64,000 bases of DNA, taken from contig JAJYBR010000003.1 in NCBI GenBank assembly GCA_021778895.1, positions 1 to 64,000 of the forward strand, given 5' to 3'. The translations under genes were made by a program, and so were the position numbers. Source of the stretch: Actinomycetes bacterium (GTDB lineage: Bacteria > Actinomycetota > Acidimicrobiia > Acidimicrobiales > RAAP-2). Position 1 is the first letter of the stretch, and every line of letters starts with the position of its first letter. A model generated the notes under the pieces. That model was not told the DNA's origin. It searched no databases and saw only the letters and a list, made by a program, of their open reading frames with translations. This document shows, piece by piece, positions 16,648 through 24,833 of the stretch.

Positions 16648-16679
16648 GAGAGCGAGGGAGGTGACCCTCCCTCGCTCTC
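16648..16679. terminator. Bidirectional terminator hairpin between fbiD and the PAKKA gene
   Basis: GAGAGCGAGGGAGG, loop TGAC, CCTCCCTCGCTCTC: a 14-bp perfect stem lying between two convergent genes. Confidence 0.7.
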
Positions 16680-16709
16680 CGACAGGTGTTGATGCTGTTG
16701 TTCAGCTAA

Positions 16710-17045
16710 CTACTTGGCTGCAGCCTTCTTGGCCGGAGCCTTCCTGGCCGGAGCCTTCCTCGCGACGGCCTTCTTGGCGACGGCCTTCTTCGCCGGAGCC
16801 TTCTTAGCGACGGCCTTCTTGGCCGGTGCCTTCCTCGCGACGGCCTTCTTGGCCGGAGCCTTCTTGGCAACCGCCTTCTTCGCCGGTGCCTTCTTCGCGA
16901 CCGCCTTCTTCGCCGGAGCCTTCTTAGCGACGGCCTTCTTGGCCGGTGCCTTCTTGGCGACCGCCTTCTTGGCCGGTGCCTTCTTGGCTACGGCCTTCTT
17001 GGCCGGAGCCTTGGCTGCCGGAGCCTTCTTCGCGGCTGTTGCCAC
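16710..17045 (-). CDS. Lysine/alanine-rich PAKKA-repeat histone-like protein
   Basis: The 111-residue product consists almost entirely of 10-residue-like units [10 protein letters not shown], with occasional Arg replacing Lys. It resembles the C-terminal tails of actinobacterial HupB/HU and of histone H1, but has no folded HU domain. A DNA- or polyphosphate-binding, nucleoid-compacting role is inferred from composition. The track start at 17072 is unlikely: AAGGAGGG lies just before GTG 17045 (VATAAKKAP), so translation most likely starts there. The plus-strand frame over the same bases (16714-17274, [12 protein letters not shown]) is the antisense of the repeat and not a membrane protein. 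Repeat number probably varies between strains by slippage or recombination. Confidence 0.85.
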   Translation of the reverse strand: MATAAKKAPAAKAPAKKAVAKKAPAKKAVAKKAPAKKAVAKKAPAKKAVAKKAPAKKAVAKKAPAKKAVARKAPAKKAVAKKAPAKKAVAKKAVARKAPARKAPAKKAAAK

Positions 17046-17277
17046 TTTCCCTCCTTGGGACATATCACTCAATCAATCCGGAACCTCGAGACAGCCCCGA
17101 TCGGATCCGCACCGATACCCAGACACTCGTCCGACTCGCTCGACCATCCAGTCGTGCTCCCCGGCGCAGTGCCTGGTCCCTCTCCGAGGGACGAACTCCG
17201 ACCTCGTCATCGACGACGATGTGGACTCCGTCTTCTTCCTCTTTGGAAGGACACTAAAAGTTCACTCGACATGATGA

Positions 17278-18636
17278 GTGATGTCAAGCATTTCGAATCG
17301 TCGACCGTTGCGATGCGTGCGCGACGACGACGGCGTCTACCTCGGACGCTCGTCCGTCGGTGATGTGACGAGTGGGTCGGAGCGATCGACACTGGTGCTC
17401 GGTCCCTCGCGCAGCGGCAAGACGTCGTCCATCATCGTGCCGAACCTGCTCCTCACGATGCGTGCTGCGGTGACGACGTCGACCAAGGACGACGTCTTGC
17501 GCACCATCGCCGAACGACGCACCGATGGGGCCACACTCGTCTTCGATCCCTCGGGCATGGTGGCGTTGCCGCGCGGCGCGCAGCGCGTCGGCTACTCGCC
17601 CCTGCGCCAGGCGCAATCGTGGGATGGTGCGGTGCTGGCGACGCGCACGCTCACCGACGTCGCACGCCGGCCGCGAGGCGATGGTGCCGACGACCACTGG
17701 ACCGAGCGCGCCGGCGCGCTGGTCGCGCCACTGCTCCACGCCGCGTCGCTCGAGGGTGCCTCTCTCGGCCAGGTGGCGGCCCAGCTCGACCGCCGCGATC
17801 CCCAGCGCGCGGTAGCGGTGCTCAACGAGCGCTACGGCACCGAGCACCCCTCGACCGCGCTCCTGAGTGGCGTCCTCCAGACCGATGCGCGCGAACTGTC
17901 GGGCATCTGGTCGACGGCGTCCGGCCTGTTCGCGGGCCTGCGCACGGAGGCGGCTCGATCGGCGTCCCGCGATCCGGCCCTTGACCTGGACGAATTCCTG
18001 CGCGGACCCAACCAGCTGCACATCGTCTCGCCCAGCCGGGTCCAGGCCGTCTCCACCCCCCTGGTCGTCGGAGCGCTCGACGAGATCGTCCACGCCACCT
18101 ACCAGCGGCACCACCAGGGGGCCCGGCTGCTCCTCGCCCTCGACGAACTGGCCAACGTCGCTCCCCTGCCGCGACTCGCCAGCATCGTGTCCGAAGGGGG
18201 TGGGCAGGGCGTGGTGACCGTCGCCTGTCTCCAGGACCTGAGCCAGGCGCGCACGCGCTGGGGTGCGGCCGCGGCGGGATTCCTGTCGCTCTTCCCGACG
18301 ACGGTGGTGCTGCCGGGCATCGCGGACCGCGACACCCTCGAATTGATCAGCCGCCTGTCGGGGCACGTGCACCTGCCGAGCCGATCGCGGCACGCCGGGC
18401 GCGGGCGCACGTCGACGGTCTCGACGGCGTGGGTGGAGCGCGAGCGACTCGGCGTCGCCGAGGTGGCGACGGGCCGGCCGGGGTTCGCCCTCGGTCTGCG
18501 CGCTGACAAGTCGCTCGGATGGATCCGCCTGACGCCAGCTCACACAGACGCGCGCTGGCGCTCCGTCGAGCCGCCACGCACGGCGGGCTACCGCACTCGT
18601 GAGAACTCGTCGCGCCCGATGTCGCGCGAGCGCTGA
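17278..18636 (+). CDS. Soluble VirD4/TraG-like coupling ATPase (T4CP family)
   Basis: A 452-residue P-loop ATPase. Walker A is GPSRSGKTSS (about 42-51), preceded by the typical STLVLGP strand and followed by IIVPNLL. Walker B is LLLALDELANVAPLPRL (about 283), a VirD4/TraG coupling-protein signature, followed by SEGGGQGVVTVACLQDLSQARTRWG. Family members feed relaxase-DNA complexes into type IV secretion channels. Here there is no N-terminal transmembrane anchor and no VirB-type gene in the window, so it is a soluble orphan. The 3' end overlaps the convergent relaxase gene by 49 bp. Start is GTG 17278 or ATG 17281. The 232-bp region upstream has no other gene. Confidence 0.85.
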   Translation: MMSSISNRRPLRCVRDDDGVYLGRSSVGDVTSGSERSTLVLGPSRSGKTSSIIVPNLLLTMRAAVTTSTKDDVLRTIAERRTDGATLVFDPSGMVALPRGAQRVGYSPLRQAQSWDGAVLATRTLTDVARRPRGDGADDHWTERAGALVAPLLHAASLEGASLGQVAAQLDRRDPQRAVAVLNERYGTEHPSTALLSGVLQTDARELSGIWSTASGLFAGLRTEAARSASRDPALDLDEFLRGPNQLHIVSPSRVQAVSTPLVVGALDEIVHATYQRHHQGARLLLALDELANVAPLPRLASIVSEGGGQGVVTVACLQDLSQARTRWGAAAAGFLSLFPTTVVLPGIADRDTLELISRLSGHVHLPSRSRHAGRGRTSTVSTAWVERERLGVAEVATGRPGFALGLRADKSLGWIRLTPAHTDARWRSVEPPRTAGYRTRENSSRPMSRER

Positions 18637-19625
18637 GGAGCTCGCAGCCGCACCGGACCTTCGCGGACCGGCGCGCGCGCCTCATCGACCGTGAACTGGT
18701 AGCGACTGAGGCCACGCTCGAAGCGCCGCCCCGGGTGCTGGCGATCGATCACGCGGTCGACCACTCCGGGCGCAGCGCCGTAGGGGGACGCGTCGGCCCA
18801 CGCGCGGACCAGGTCCGCTCGGTGGATCGTCACGGCCCCCTCGAAGGCAGCCGCATAGGCGTGCGCGTCCACGCCGGTCGCGCTCGGCGGCTCGAGGGAG
18901 CCGATCGGCCACAGGCGGTCCCTCTCCTCGCGCCACCGCTCCATCGCCGCCTCTCGCGACCAGTGCAGCTTGGGGGCACGCCGGTCGTCGTGTCCCGGCC
19001 ATAGGGCGCGGTAGCCCTCATCGACTCCTGCGACGTGCTCGTTCCCGCCGCGTGCCCACACGCGCCAGGAGGTCGTGGCGCTGATCTCGAAGCGCAGGGC
19101 CGCGCGGTACAGGGCATCGGCCGCGGGGAGGTGGACGCGCAGCGCCCGACCGTCCAGGACTCCGGTGTGGTGCGCCGGACGGGCTCCGACGAGCACGTGA
19201 TCGTGCAGGTGCGGCTCGCCCGCGCGGCTGATCCCGTGGGTGAATCCCACGACGTGCTCCCAGGTCGCGGCCGCCCCGAAGCGCTCCCCGTCGCGGGTGA
19301 CGGGAACCACCAATGCCCGGCGCTCGAGATAGTCCAACGCCCCACCGACCGCGAGGCGCTGGGCCGCCACGAGCGCGCCCGACGACTCCGGGTCCACCGC
19401 GAGCAGGATGGAGACCGCCCGGGGTGCCGCGAACACCATGTCGTACCCCGTCACCGAGGATCTCGGCGACGTGCGCAGCACCGCGGCCACGTCGCGCTCG
19501 GACGTCGCGTCGCCTCCGCCGCGCCACCACCACCCCGCCGCGTCCCGGTGGCCTGCGAGCTCATCGGCTCGATCATTCACGAGGTAGGAGACGTCCTGGC
19601 TCTTGCGCACCAGCAGTCGGATCAC
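18588..19625 (-). CDS. Minimal TrwC/MobF-type relaxase
   Basis: The track ORF starts too far upstream; the protein begins at GTG 19625 (MIRLLVRKSQDVSYLVND), 345 residues. It shows TrwC/TraI relaxase-domain landmarks: an early Tyr (Y14, candidate nucleophile), GWWWRGGG, TGYDMVFAAPRAVSIL (usual GFDLTFSAPKSVS), and the metal-binding His cluster FTHGIS...PHLHDHVLV (H130, H141, H143). Only the relaxase domain is present; the helicase half of conjugative MobF proteins is missing. The family nicks DNA at oriT and stays covalently bound. GGAGG 5 nt before the GTG lies in a perfect hairpin. The gene follows pafBC by 31 bp and overlaps the coupling ATPase 3' end antiparallel. Site-specific DNA processing is inferred; no oriT was identified. 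Confidence 0.83.
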   Translation of the reverse strand: MIRLLVRKSQDVSYLVNDRADELAGHRDAAGWWWRGGGDATSERDVAAVLRTSPRSSVTGYDMVFAAPRAVSILLAVDPESSGALVAAQRLAVGGALDYLERRALVVPVTRDGERFGAAATWEHVVGFTHGISRAGEPHLHDHVLVGARPAHHTGVLDGRALRVHLPAADALYRAALRFEISATTSWRVWARGGNEHVAGVDEGYRALWPGHDDRRAPKLHWSREAAMERWREERDRLWPIGSLEPPSATGVDAHAYAAAFEGAVTIHRADLVRAWADASPYGAAPGVVDRVIDRQHPGRRFERGLSRYQFTVDEARAPVREGPVRLRAPQRSRDIGRDEFSRVR

Positions 19626-19642
19626 GGGTCCCTCCGGGACCC
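19626..19642 (-). promoter_or_regulatory. Hairpin covering the relaxase ribosome binding site
   Basis: On the minus strand GGGTCCC-GGA-GGGACCC forms a 7-bp perfect stem with a 3-nt loop ending directly at the relaxase GTG. The only Shine-Dalgarno sequence (GGAGG) spans the loop and stem, so folding would block translation. It may also act as a weak terminator after pafBC. Confidence 0.6.
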
Positions 19643-19656
19643 AACGGTCGGCGCCC

Positions 19657-21591
19657 TCAGAGGCTGGCGAGCATGCGTGCGGCCACGGCGTGACCCGCCT
19701 CGCGGAAGCGGGGCGTGACCACCACCGCGCCGGCTCCGGCCTCGACCATGAGCTGGTCGAGGAACCCCTCGTTGGCCACCCGCAGGCGCACCAGATGCCG
19801 GCCATCACCGAGTGCGTGCCACTGCGCACGTGGCAGGGACTCGAACAGCCAGCGCGACGATGCCTGCACCAGGACGAGGACGTCCTCGCCGACCTCGCCG
19901 ACCTGGGTGAGCCAGTTGGTCACGGTGTCGGGCGGCCGCGCCTCGTCGGCGGCCGAGCTGGCCAGGACCGCGATGATGCGATCGATCCGGAACGTGCGCC
20001 AATCGAGATTCGTGAGGCAGTAGGCCCGGGTGTACGCGTGGCCGTTGAGGAAGCGCACCTCCCGCGGCTCGATCGTGCGATCGGTGGTCTCGCCGGTGGT
20101 GCCCGAGACGTAGCGGATCTTCATGCGCTGGTGCGCCTGTGCGGCCTCCTGCACCTGCACCTCGACCTCGTCGACGACGACCTCGTCCATCTGCACCCAG
20201 TTCTGGGCCAGGCCCTCGATCTTGTCGATCACCGCGCGCACGACGGGATCGTCGTGGATCGCCAGCGCCTCGCGCAGCGCGATGTTGATCTCGAAGAGGT
20301 CCCGCCACGTGAGAGCCGGCAGCGCCGCCGTCCCCGTGACGACCACCTCGGGCACGTAGAGGGCATCCTCGGTATCCTCGTGCTCCCAGTCGTCGCACTC
20401 CTTGATCACGTGGGCGGGAAACCCGTAGTCCCCGTGGAGGGGCTCGAAGGTCACCAGGCGATCCATGATGTGGCGCACGACGTCCTCGGCCATCCCCGAG
20501 CGCTGGGCGAGGGAGCTGAGCCGCACGCCCTCGGGCTCGAGATGCACCATGTGCAAGAGCCGCAGCGCCTGACCCAGCGTGCTGTCGGTGCTCGGCGCCT
20601 CGAAGACGACCTCCCCCACTTCGGGGACGGGACCCGCGTTGACGCCCTCCAGCCAGTCGCGCAGCGCCCGCCGCAGGACCTTGGGCCCCCGGACGCGAAC
20701 GCGATCGCCGGCCCGCAGGGCGAAGCGCAGCGCCGCCCGCAGGCTCTCGAACGTCAGTGCCACGTCGACCTCGCCCGACGGTCGTGCGTGGAGGTCGGCA
20801 TGGGTGAACTGGCGCGCGATCAGGTGCGCGTAGTTCTCACTGGTCGCGAGCTGGGCACGCACGGGCGACAGAGTCGCGCCGAACTCCGGGCGCCAGGCCC
20901 GTGCCACCGAGGCCAGGTCCTCGTCGACCTCGAAGGTCTCGTCACTGACGTGGGGCATCGACGTCATGCGCGTGAGGCGGTAGCCCTTGACCTCGCTGGA
21001 TCCCCGCACCCGGGCGACGAGGTACACCACACCGTGGAAGAGCCCGATCACCAGCGGCTCGACGACGCGGGCCCGGTTGGCCGAGGAGTGGTAGTCGAAG
21101 CGGACGACGCGGTGGAGCCGTACCGCCCGCAGGATGGGGGTGAGGTACGTCGTGTCCTCGAGCCCGCTGTCGGCTCCCGGACCCTCGTTGAAGAGGCTGA
21201 ACGCCCCCGAGGCGCCGAACCCGTAGAGGCGCAGCGCCAGCTGGATGACTCGGCGCTCGTCGTCGTCCCAGTGCAGGACCGGCGCCATCACGCTGTCGGC
21301 ATCGATCCAGTAGCCCACACCACCCTCGGGCAAGGCGATCGTCTCGATCTGCCAGCCCAACTCGCGGATGCGGACCTTGTCGCGCTCGAACTTCTGGCGC
21401 ACGGCCACCGGCGAGCCCTCGTAGGCGCGAACCTTGCGCGGCGAGCGGCCCCGCTGGGGATATTCGTCGATGAGCAACTCGTTGACGATGGTGTCCTGCG
21501 AGAGAGGATGCTCCCGCGATGCGCTCTGCAAGAGCAGGGTCAGCGCCACCAGGCGCTCGCGGCTCTCCTCGACGCTGCTGCGAACGCTCAT
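19657..21591 (-). CDS. pafBC: Fused PafB-PafC WYL-domain DNA-damage regulator
   Basis: A 644-residue protein with two tandem HTH-WYL-WCX units. The N-terminal half carries the HTH (SQDTIVNELLIDEYP, FERDKVRIRELGW) and the WYL core RVVRFDYHSS...VVEPLVIGLFHGVVYLVA. The second half repeats this with a winged helix (VRLSSLAQRSGM), a degenerate WYL (QRMKIRYVSGTTGETTDRTIEPREVRFLNGHAYTRAYC) and a C-terminal WCX extension. PafB and PafC act together in actinobacteria as activator of the RecA-independent DNA-damage response; a single fused chain is known in several lineages. Residues usually bind single-stranded DNA through WYL. It lies between moaC (61 bp upstream) and the relaxase (31 bp downstream), all on one strand. 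No proteasome genes are present nearby. Confidence 0.9.
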   Translation of the reverse strand: MSVRSSVEESRERLVALTLLLQSASREHPLSQDTIVNELLIDEYPQRGRSPRKVRAYEGSPVAVRQKFERDKVRIRELGWQIETIALPEGGVGYWIDADSVMAPVLHWDDDERRVIQLALRLYGFGASGAFSLFNEGPGADSGLEDTTYLTPILRAVRLHRVVRFDYHSSANRARVVEPLVIGLFHGVVYLVARVRGSSEVKGYRLTRMTSMPHVSDETFEVDEDLASVARAWRPEFGATLSPVRAQLATSENYAHLIARQFTHADLHARPSGEVDVALTFESLRAALRFALRAGDRVRVRGPKVLRRALRDWLEGVNAGPVPEVGEVVFEAPSTDSTLGQALRLLHMVHLEPEGVRLSSLAQRSGMAEDVVRHIMDRLVTFEPLHGDYGFPAHVIKECDDWEHEDTEDALYVPEVVVTGTAALPALTWRDLFEINIALREALAIHDDPVVRAVIDKIEGLAQNWVQMDEVVVDEVEVQVQEAAQAHQRMKIRYVSGTTGETTDRTIEPREVRFLNGHAYTRAYCLTNLDWRTFRIDRIIAVLASSAADEARPPDTVTNWLTQVGEVGEDVLVLVQASSRWLFESLPRAQWHALGDGRHLVRLRVANEGFLDQLMVEAGAGAVVVTPRFREAGHAVAARMLASL

Positions 21592-21652
21592 CGCGCGGAC
21601 CCCCCTGGGCGACAGCGCCGCCGGAGCCAGCTCGCCGCCGGAGCCGCGACCG

Positions 21653-22147
21653 TCACGTCGCGTCGGCGCCGCCGTCGCGGCGCCACAGTCCCGAGCGTCC
21701 CCCCGACTTCTCCCACAGTGCGATGTCGTGGATCGTCATGGTGCGGTCGATCGACTTGCACATGTCGTAGATCGTGAGCGCGGCGACCGAGACGGCCACC
21801 AGTGCCTCCATCTCCACGCCCGTCCGGTCCACCGCGTCGACACTGGCCTCCACGGCGATGTCCGTGTCTCCGATCGTGAAGTTCACGTAGACGTTGCCCA
21901 CGAGCACCGGGTGCGCCATCGGCAGCAGGTCCGCCGCACGCTTGGCGGCCTGGATCCCCGCCACGCGGGCCGTCGCCAGGACGTCCCCCTTACCAACCGC
22001 ATTGGTCGCCACGGCCGCCGTCGTCGTCGGCTGCATGCTCACGCGCCCGCGAGCCAGCGCTCGCCGGACCGTCGCGTCGCCGGGGCTCAGATCGCGGGGC
22101 AGCGAGCCCTCCCGGGCAATCCGGCGCGGCGGTGAGAATTCGTCCAC
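21653..22147 (-). CDS. moaC: Cyclic pyranopterin monophosphate synthase MoaC
   Basis: Converts the MoaA product to cyclic pyranopterin monophosphate in molybdenum cofactor synthesis. Family motifs are clear: KGDVLATARVAGIQAAKRAADLLPMAHPV, VEASVDAVDRTGVEMEALVAVSVAALTIYDMCKSID, and the conserved catalytic Lys of DMCKS. The N-terminus is atypical: instead of HVDxxGxxxMVDVG it begins MDEFSPPRRIAREGSLPRDLSPGDATVRRALARG, still ending in the expected A-x-G-x-V-x-M. The GTG start lies 6 nt after TAGCAT, suggesting a leaderless transcript. Length (164) is normal. MoeB at 38 kb is the only other Mo-cofactor-like gene. Confidence 0.93.
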   Translation of the reverse strand: MDEFSPPRRIAREGSLPRDLSPGDATVRRALARGRVSMQPTTTAAVATNAVGKGDVLATARVAGIQAAKRAADLLPMAHPVLVGNVYVNFTIGDTDIAVEASVDAVDRTGVEMEALVAVSVAALTIYDMCKSIDRTMTIHDIALWEKSGGRSGLWRRDGGADAT

Positions 22148-22153
22148 GGCGCC

Positions 22154-22159
22154 ATGCTA
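22154..22159 (-). promoter_or_regulatory. -10 element of moaC, leaderless arrangement
   Basis: TAGCAT on the minus strand, 6 nt before GTG 22147. Confidence 0.5.
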
Positions 22160-22190
22160 CCGGGGTCGTTCGAGCGCACCTGGGGGCCGG

Positions 22191-22196
22191 TACACT
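22191..22196 (+). promoter_or_regulatory. -10 element of the FmdB-like gene
   Basis: TACACT, with a weak -35-like TTCGAG 16 bp upstream (22169-22174). The start codon is 35 nt downstream, so this transcript has a short leader containing GGGAGTTCG. Confidence 0.35.
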
Positions 22197-22231
22197 GGCA
22201 GAAACGTGTGGGATTCTGGGAGTTCGCAACG

Positions 22232-22435
22232 ATGCCGACGTACGAGTATGAGTGTGAGCAGTGCCGCGATCGCTTCGAGATGGTGCGACACTTCTCGGAT
22301 CCCGAGTTGACCGCCTGCCCGCGCTGCGGCGGACCCGTGCGCAAGGTGATTTCGTCAGTGGGAATCGTCTTCAAGGGGAGCGGCTTCTACAAGACCGACA
22401 GCCGCAAGGCGTCCTCGACCTCCTCGGCCGACTGA
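22232..22435 (+). CDS. FmdB-family zinc-ribbon protein
   Basis: A 67-residue protein starting MPTYEYECEQC, the standard FmdB/CxxC_CXXC_SSSS N-terminus. Two CxxC pairs (CEQC and CPRC) form a zinc ribbon, followed by the family GIVFKGSGFYKTDSR and a Ser-rich tail. Such proteins are proposed transcriptional regulators of formamidase/amide genes, but function is generally unproven. The track start at 22154 adds 26 residues with no homology; ATG 22232 is the natural start. It is divergent from moaC. Confidence 0.88.
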   Translation: MPTYEYECEQCRDRFEMVRHFSDPELTACPRCGGPVRKVISSVGIVFKGSGFYKTDSRKASSTSSAD

Positions 22436-22468
22436 CCGGGGCACCCAACCACCCCCGAAACCCCCCGG

Positions 22469-22474
22469 TAGTGT
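22469..22474 (+). promoter_or_regulatory. -10 element of dxs, leaderless arrangement
   Basis: TAGTGT is followed by 7 nt and GTG 22482. This decides between GTG 22473 (inside the -10) and GTG 22482. Confidence 0.45.
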
Positions 22475-22481
22475 GGATTCG

Positions 22482-24407
22482 GTGATTCTGCCGTCGATCT
22501 CATCCCCCGATGACCTGCGCGGACTCTCTTACGCCGACCTGAACCAGCTCAGCGCCGAGATCCGGACGCTCATCATCGACACGGTGACTTCGACCGGGGG
22601 GCATCTGGGGTCCAACCTCGGCGTCGTGGAGCTGACGATCGCCCTGCATCGCGTCTTCCACTCCCCCCACGACGTGATCCTCTTCGACACCGGGCATCAG
22701 GCCTACGTCCACAAGATCCTCACGGGGCGCCAGCACGACTTCTCCCGTCTGCGCCAGCGCGGGGGGTTGTCGGGCTACCCCAGCCGCTCCGAGAGCCCCC
22801 ACGACTGGATCGAGTCGTCACACGCCTCGACGGCCCTCTCCTACGCCCACGGCCTGTCCGTGGCGCTCGAGCGGCGCGGTCAGCTCGCGGGGCGGGGCGG
22901 CGACCGCCACGTCGTCGCGGTCGTGGGTGACGGTTCGCTCACCGGCGGCATGGCCTTCGAGGCGCTCAACAACCTGGGGCACGCCAACCAGCGCGTGGTG
23001 ATCGTCCTCAACGACAACGGCCGCAGCTACGCGCCGACCGTCTCGCGCCTGTCGGCGTCCCTGACGGCGCTCCGGCTCAACAAGACGTACCTCACGTGGC
23101 GCGACCGCCTGCGTCGAATGGTGCGCGGGGTGCCGGGCCTGGGCAGCGCCGCTGACCGCAGCTTCGAGAGCTTCACGACCGTGGTGCGCGAGATGGTCAC
23201 CCCCCGCACATTCTTCGAGACTCTGGGAGTGCGCTACATCGGGCCCATCGATGGTCACAACATCGCCGCCTTGGAGGCGATCCTGCGCAGCGCGAGGGAC
23301 TGGGACGGACCCATCCTCCTCCACGTCCTCACGCAGAAGGGTCGGGGCTACGAGCCCGCGGTCACCGACTCGTTGCGGATGCACGACTTCAAGCTGCCCC
23401 CGCGCCTCAACGAGGAGGACGTCGTCCCCCAGTCCTTCACCCAGGCCTTCTCCGACGCGCTGGTGACCATGGCGGACATCGACGACCGCATCGTCGCTCT
23501 CACCGCGGCCATGGCCGGCCCGACGGGCCTCCTGCAGTTCCAGCAGCGCTACCCCCGCCGCTTCTTCGACGTGGGCATCGCCGAGCAGCATGCGGTGACC
23601 GCCGCTGCCGGGATGGCCATGGGCGGCATGAAGCCGGTCGTCGCGGTCTACGCCACCTTCTTCAGCCGCGCCTTCGACCAGGCACATCTCGACGTCGGGC
23701 TGCTGAACCTGCCGGTGGTGTTCGTCTTCGACCGGGCCGGCATCACCGGTGACGACGGGCCCAGCCACCACGGCATCTTGGACATGGCGCTGTGCCTGTC
23801 GATCCCGAACGTCACCGTTTTCGCCCCCTCGAGTGCCGAGGAGGTGCCGGGGATGCTCGCGACGGCCCTCTCCATGGCCTCGCCCACCGCTCTGCGCTTC
23901 CCCAAGACGCTGCCCACGCCCTTCGACGGAAAGGTCGGCGAGGGCCGCCGGGCCCGCCAGGTCGTGCGGGGGTCGGGCGAGCTGTGCGTCCTAGCCGTGG
24001 GCAAGATGACTCCAGCGTCCTACGCGGCCCTCGACCTCATGGCCGACGCCTCGGGCGTCACCCTCTACGACGTGCGCGTGCTGCCACCGGATCCGGCCAT
24101 GATCGATGACGCGCTCGATCACCACCGCGTCATCACCGTCGAGGACGGCACGCGCCACGGCGGGGCGGGCACCTTCATGGTCTCGGCGGTGCGCGAGCGC
24201 GCCCAGGAGCGCGGCCTGCCCTTCCCGCCCACGCGGATCCTCGGGGTTCCCCGCGCGTACCTGCGCCACGATCGACCCGACAACCTGCTCGCGGACCTGG
24301 GGCTCAACCCCGCGGGGCTGGCCGAGGCGTTCACCCGCATGGTCCGCGACGAGCCCGAGTTCGCCCGCCGCCTTCCCGAGTCCCCGCGGTCCGCCTACGA
24401 GTCCTAG
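22482..24407 (+). CDS. dxs: 1-deoxy-D-xylulose-5-phosphate synthase
   Basis: Condenses pyruvate and glyceraldehyde 3-phosphate, the first step of the MEP isoprenoid pathway. All Dxs landmarks are present: SNLGVVELTIALHRVF, FDTGHQAYVHKILTGR, the thiamine-diphosphate motif VVGDGSLTGGMAFEALNN...NDNGRSYAPTVS, GIAEQHAVTAAAGMA with the catalytic Glu, and the pyrimidine-domain DRAGITGDDGPSHHG. The protein is 641 residues from GTG 22482 (644 from the track start at 22473), a normal size. A leaderless -10 favours 22482. No other MEP genes are nearby; msrB follows after 21 bp with its own -10. Confidence 0.96.
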   Translation: MILPSISSPDDLRGLSYADLNQLSAEIRTLIIDTVTSTGGHLGSNLGVVELTIALHRVFHSPHDVILFDTGHQAYVHKILTGRQHDFSRLRQRGGLSGYPSRSESPHDWIESSHASTALSYAHGLSVALERRGQLAGRGGDRHVVAVVGDGSLTGGMAFEALNNLGHANQRVVIVLNDNGRSYAPTVSRLSASLTALRLNKTYLTWRDRLRRMVRGVPGLGSAADRSFESFTTVVREMVTPRTFFETLGVRYIGPIDGHNIAALEAILRSARDWDGPILLHVLTQKGRGYEPAVTDSLRMHDFKLPPRLNEEDVVPQSFTQAFSDALVTMADIDDRIVALTAAMAGPTGLLQFQQRYPRRFFDVGIAEQHAVTAAAGMAMGGMKPVVAVYATFFSRAFDQAHLDVGLLNLPVVFVFDRAGITGDDGPSHHGILDMALCLSIPNVTVFAPSSAEEVPGMLATALSMASPTALRFPKTLPTPFDGKVGEGRRARQVVRGSGELCVLAVGKMTPASYAALDLMADASGVTLYDVRVLPPDPAMIDDALDHHRVITVEDGTRHGGAGTFMVSAVRERAQERGLPFPPTRILGVPRAYLRHDRPDNLLADLGLNPAGLAEAFTRMVRDEPEFARRLPESPRSAYES

Positions 24408-24416
24408 CCGCACCGC

Positions 24417-24422
24417 TACGGT
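24417..24422 (+). promoter_or_regulatory. -10 element of msrB, leaderless arrangement
   Basis: TACGGT is followed by 6 nt and ATG 24429. Confidence 0.4.
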
Positions 24423-24428
24423 GACGTC

Positions 24429-24833
24429 ATGGACTTCCCGGTACAACGCAGCCTCGAGGAGTGGCGCCAGATCCTCGATCCCGAGCGCTTCGCCGTCTTG
24501 CGCGAGGCGGCCACCGAGACGCCCTTCACGGGCAGCCTCCTGACCCTCGACGACGACGGCGTCTACCGGTGCGCCGGCTGTGGCCAGCGGCTCTTCGCCT
24601 CGGACCGTAAGTTCGACGCCGGCTGCGGCTGGCCGAGCTTCGACCGCTGCGAGGACGGGTCGATCGTGGAACGGCCCGACACGTCTCTCGGGCGCGTGCG
24701 CACCGAGATCCTCTGCGCGTCGTGCGGCGGCCACCTGGGCCACGTCTTCGACGACGGACCCACCGACACGGGCCTGCGCTACTGCGTCAACTCGCTGGCA
24801 ATGAGCTTCGAGCCCGAGAGCCCCGCGAGCTAG
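24429..24833 (+). CDS. msrB: Peptide-methionine (R)-S-oxide reductase MsrB
   Basis: Repairs methionine-R-sulfoxide in proteins. The 134-residue protein has two zinc-binding CxxC pairs (CAGCG, CASCG), the substrate block GCGWPSF, and the catalytic end GHLGHVFDDGP...GLRYCVNSLAMSF with the nucleophilic Cys in RYCVNS. The N-terminus PVQRSLEEWRQILDPERFAVLREAATETPFTG is standard. It is cytoplasmic with no signal peptide. Its last 4 bp overlap the convergent ftsX stop. Confidence 0.95.
   Translation: MDFPVQRSLEEWRQILDPERFAVLREAATETPFTGSLLTLDDDGVYRCAGCGQRLFASDRKFDAGCGWPSFDRCEDGSIVERPDTSLGRVRTEILCASCGGHLGHVFDDGPTDTGLRYCVNSLAMSFEPESPAS

Noticed and set aside
16714-17274. 186-codon plus-strand ORF encoding [12 protein letters not shown] repeats, resembling a membrane protein
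   Set aside because: It is the exact antisense of the lysine-rich PAKKA gene, whose minus-strand start has a strong ribosome binding site; hydrophobic repeats arise from complementing AAG/GCC codons.
18588-19829. 413-residue relaxase start in the ORF track
   Set aside because: The first 68 residues overlap pafBC, lack homology, and precede a GTG with a GGAGG site and the first conserved strand.
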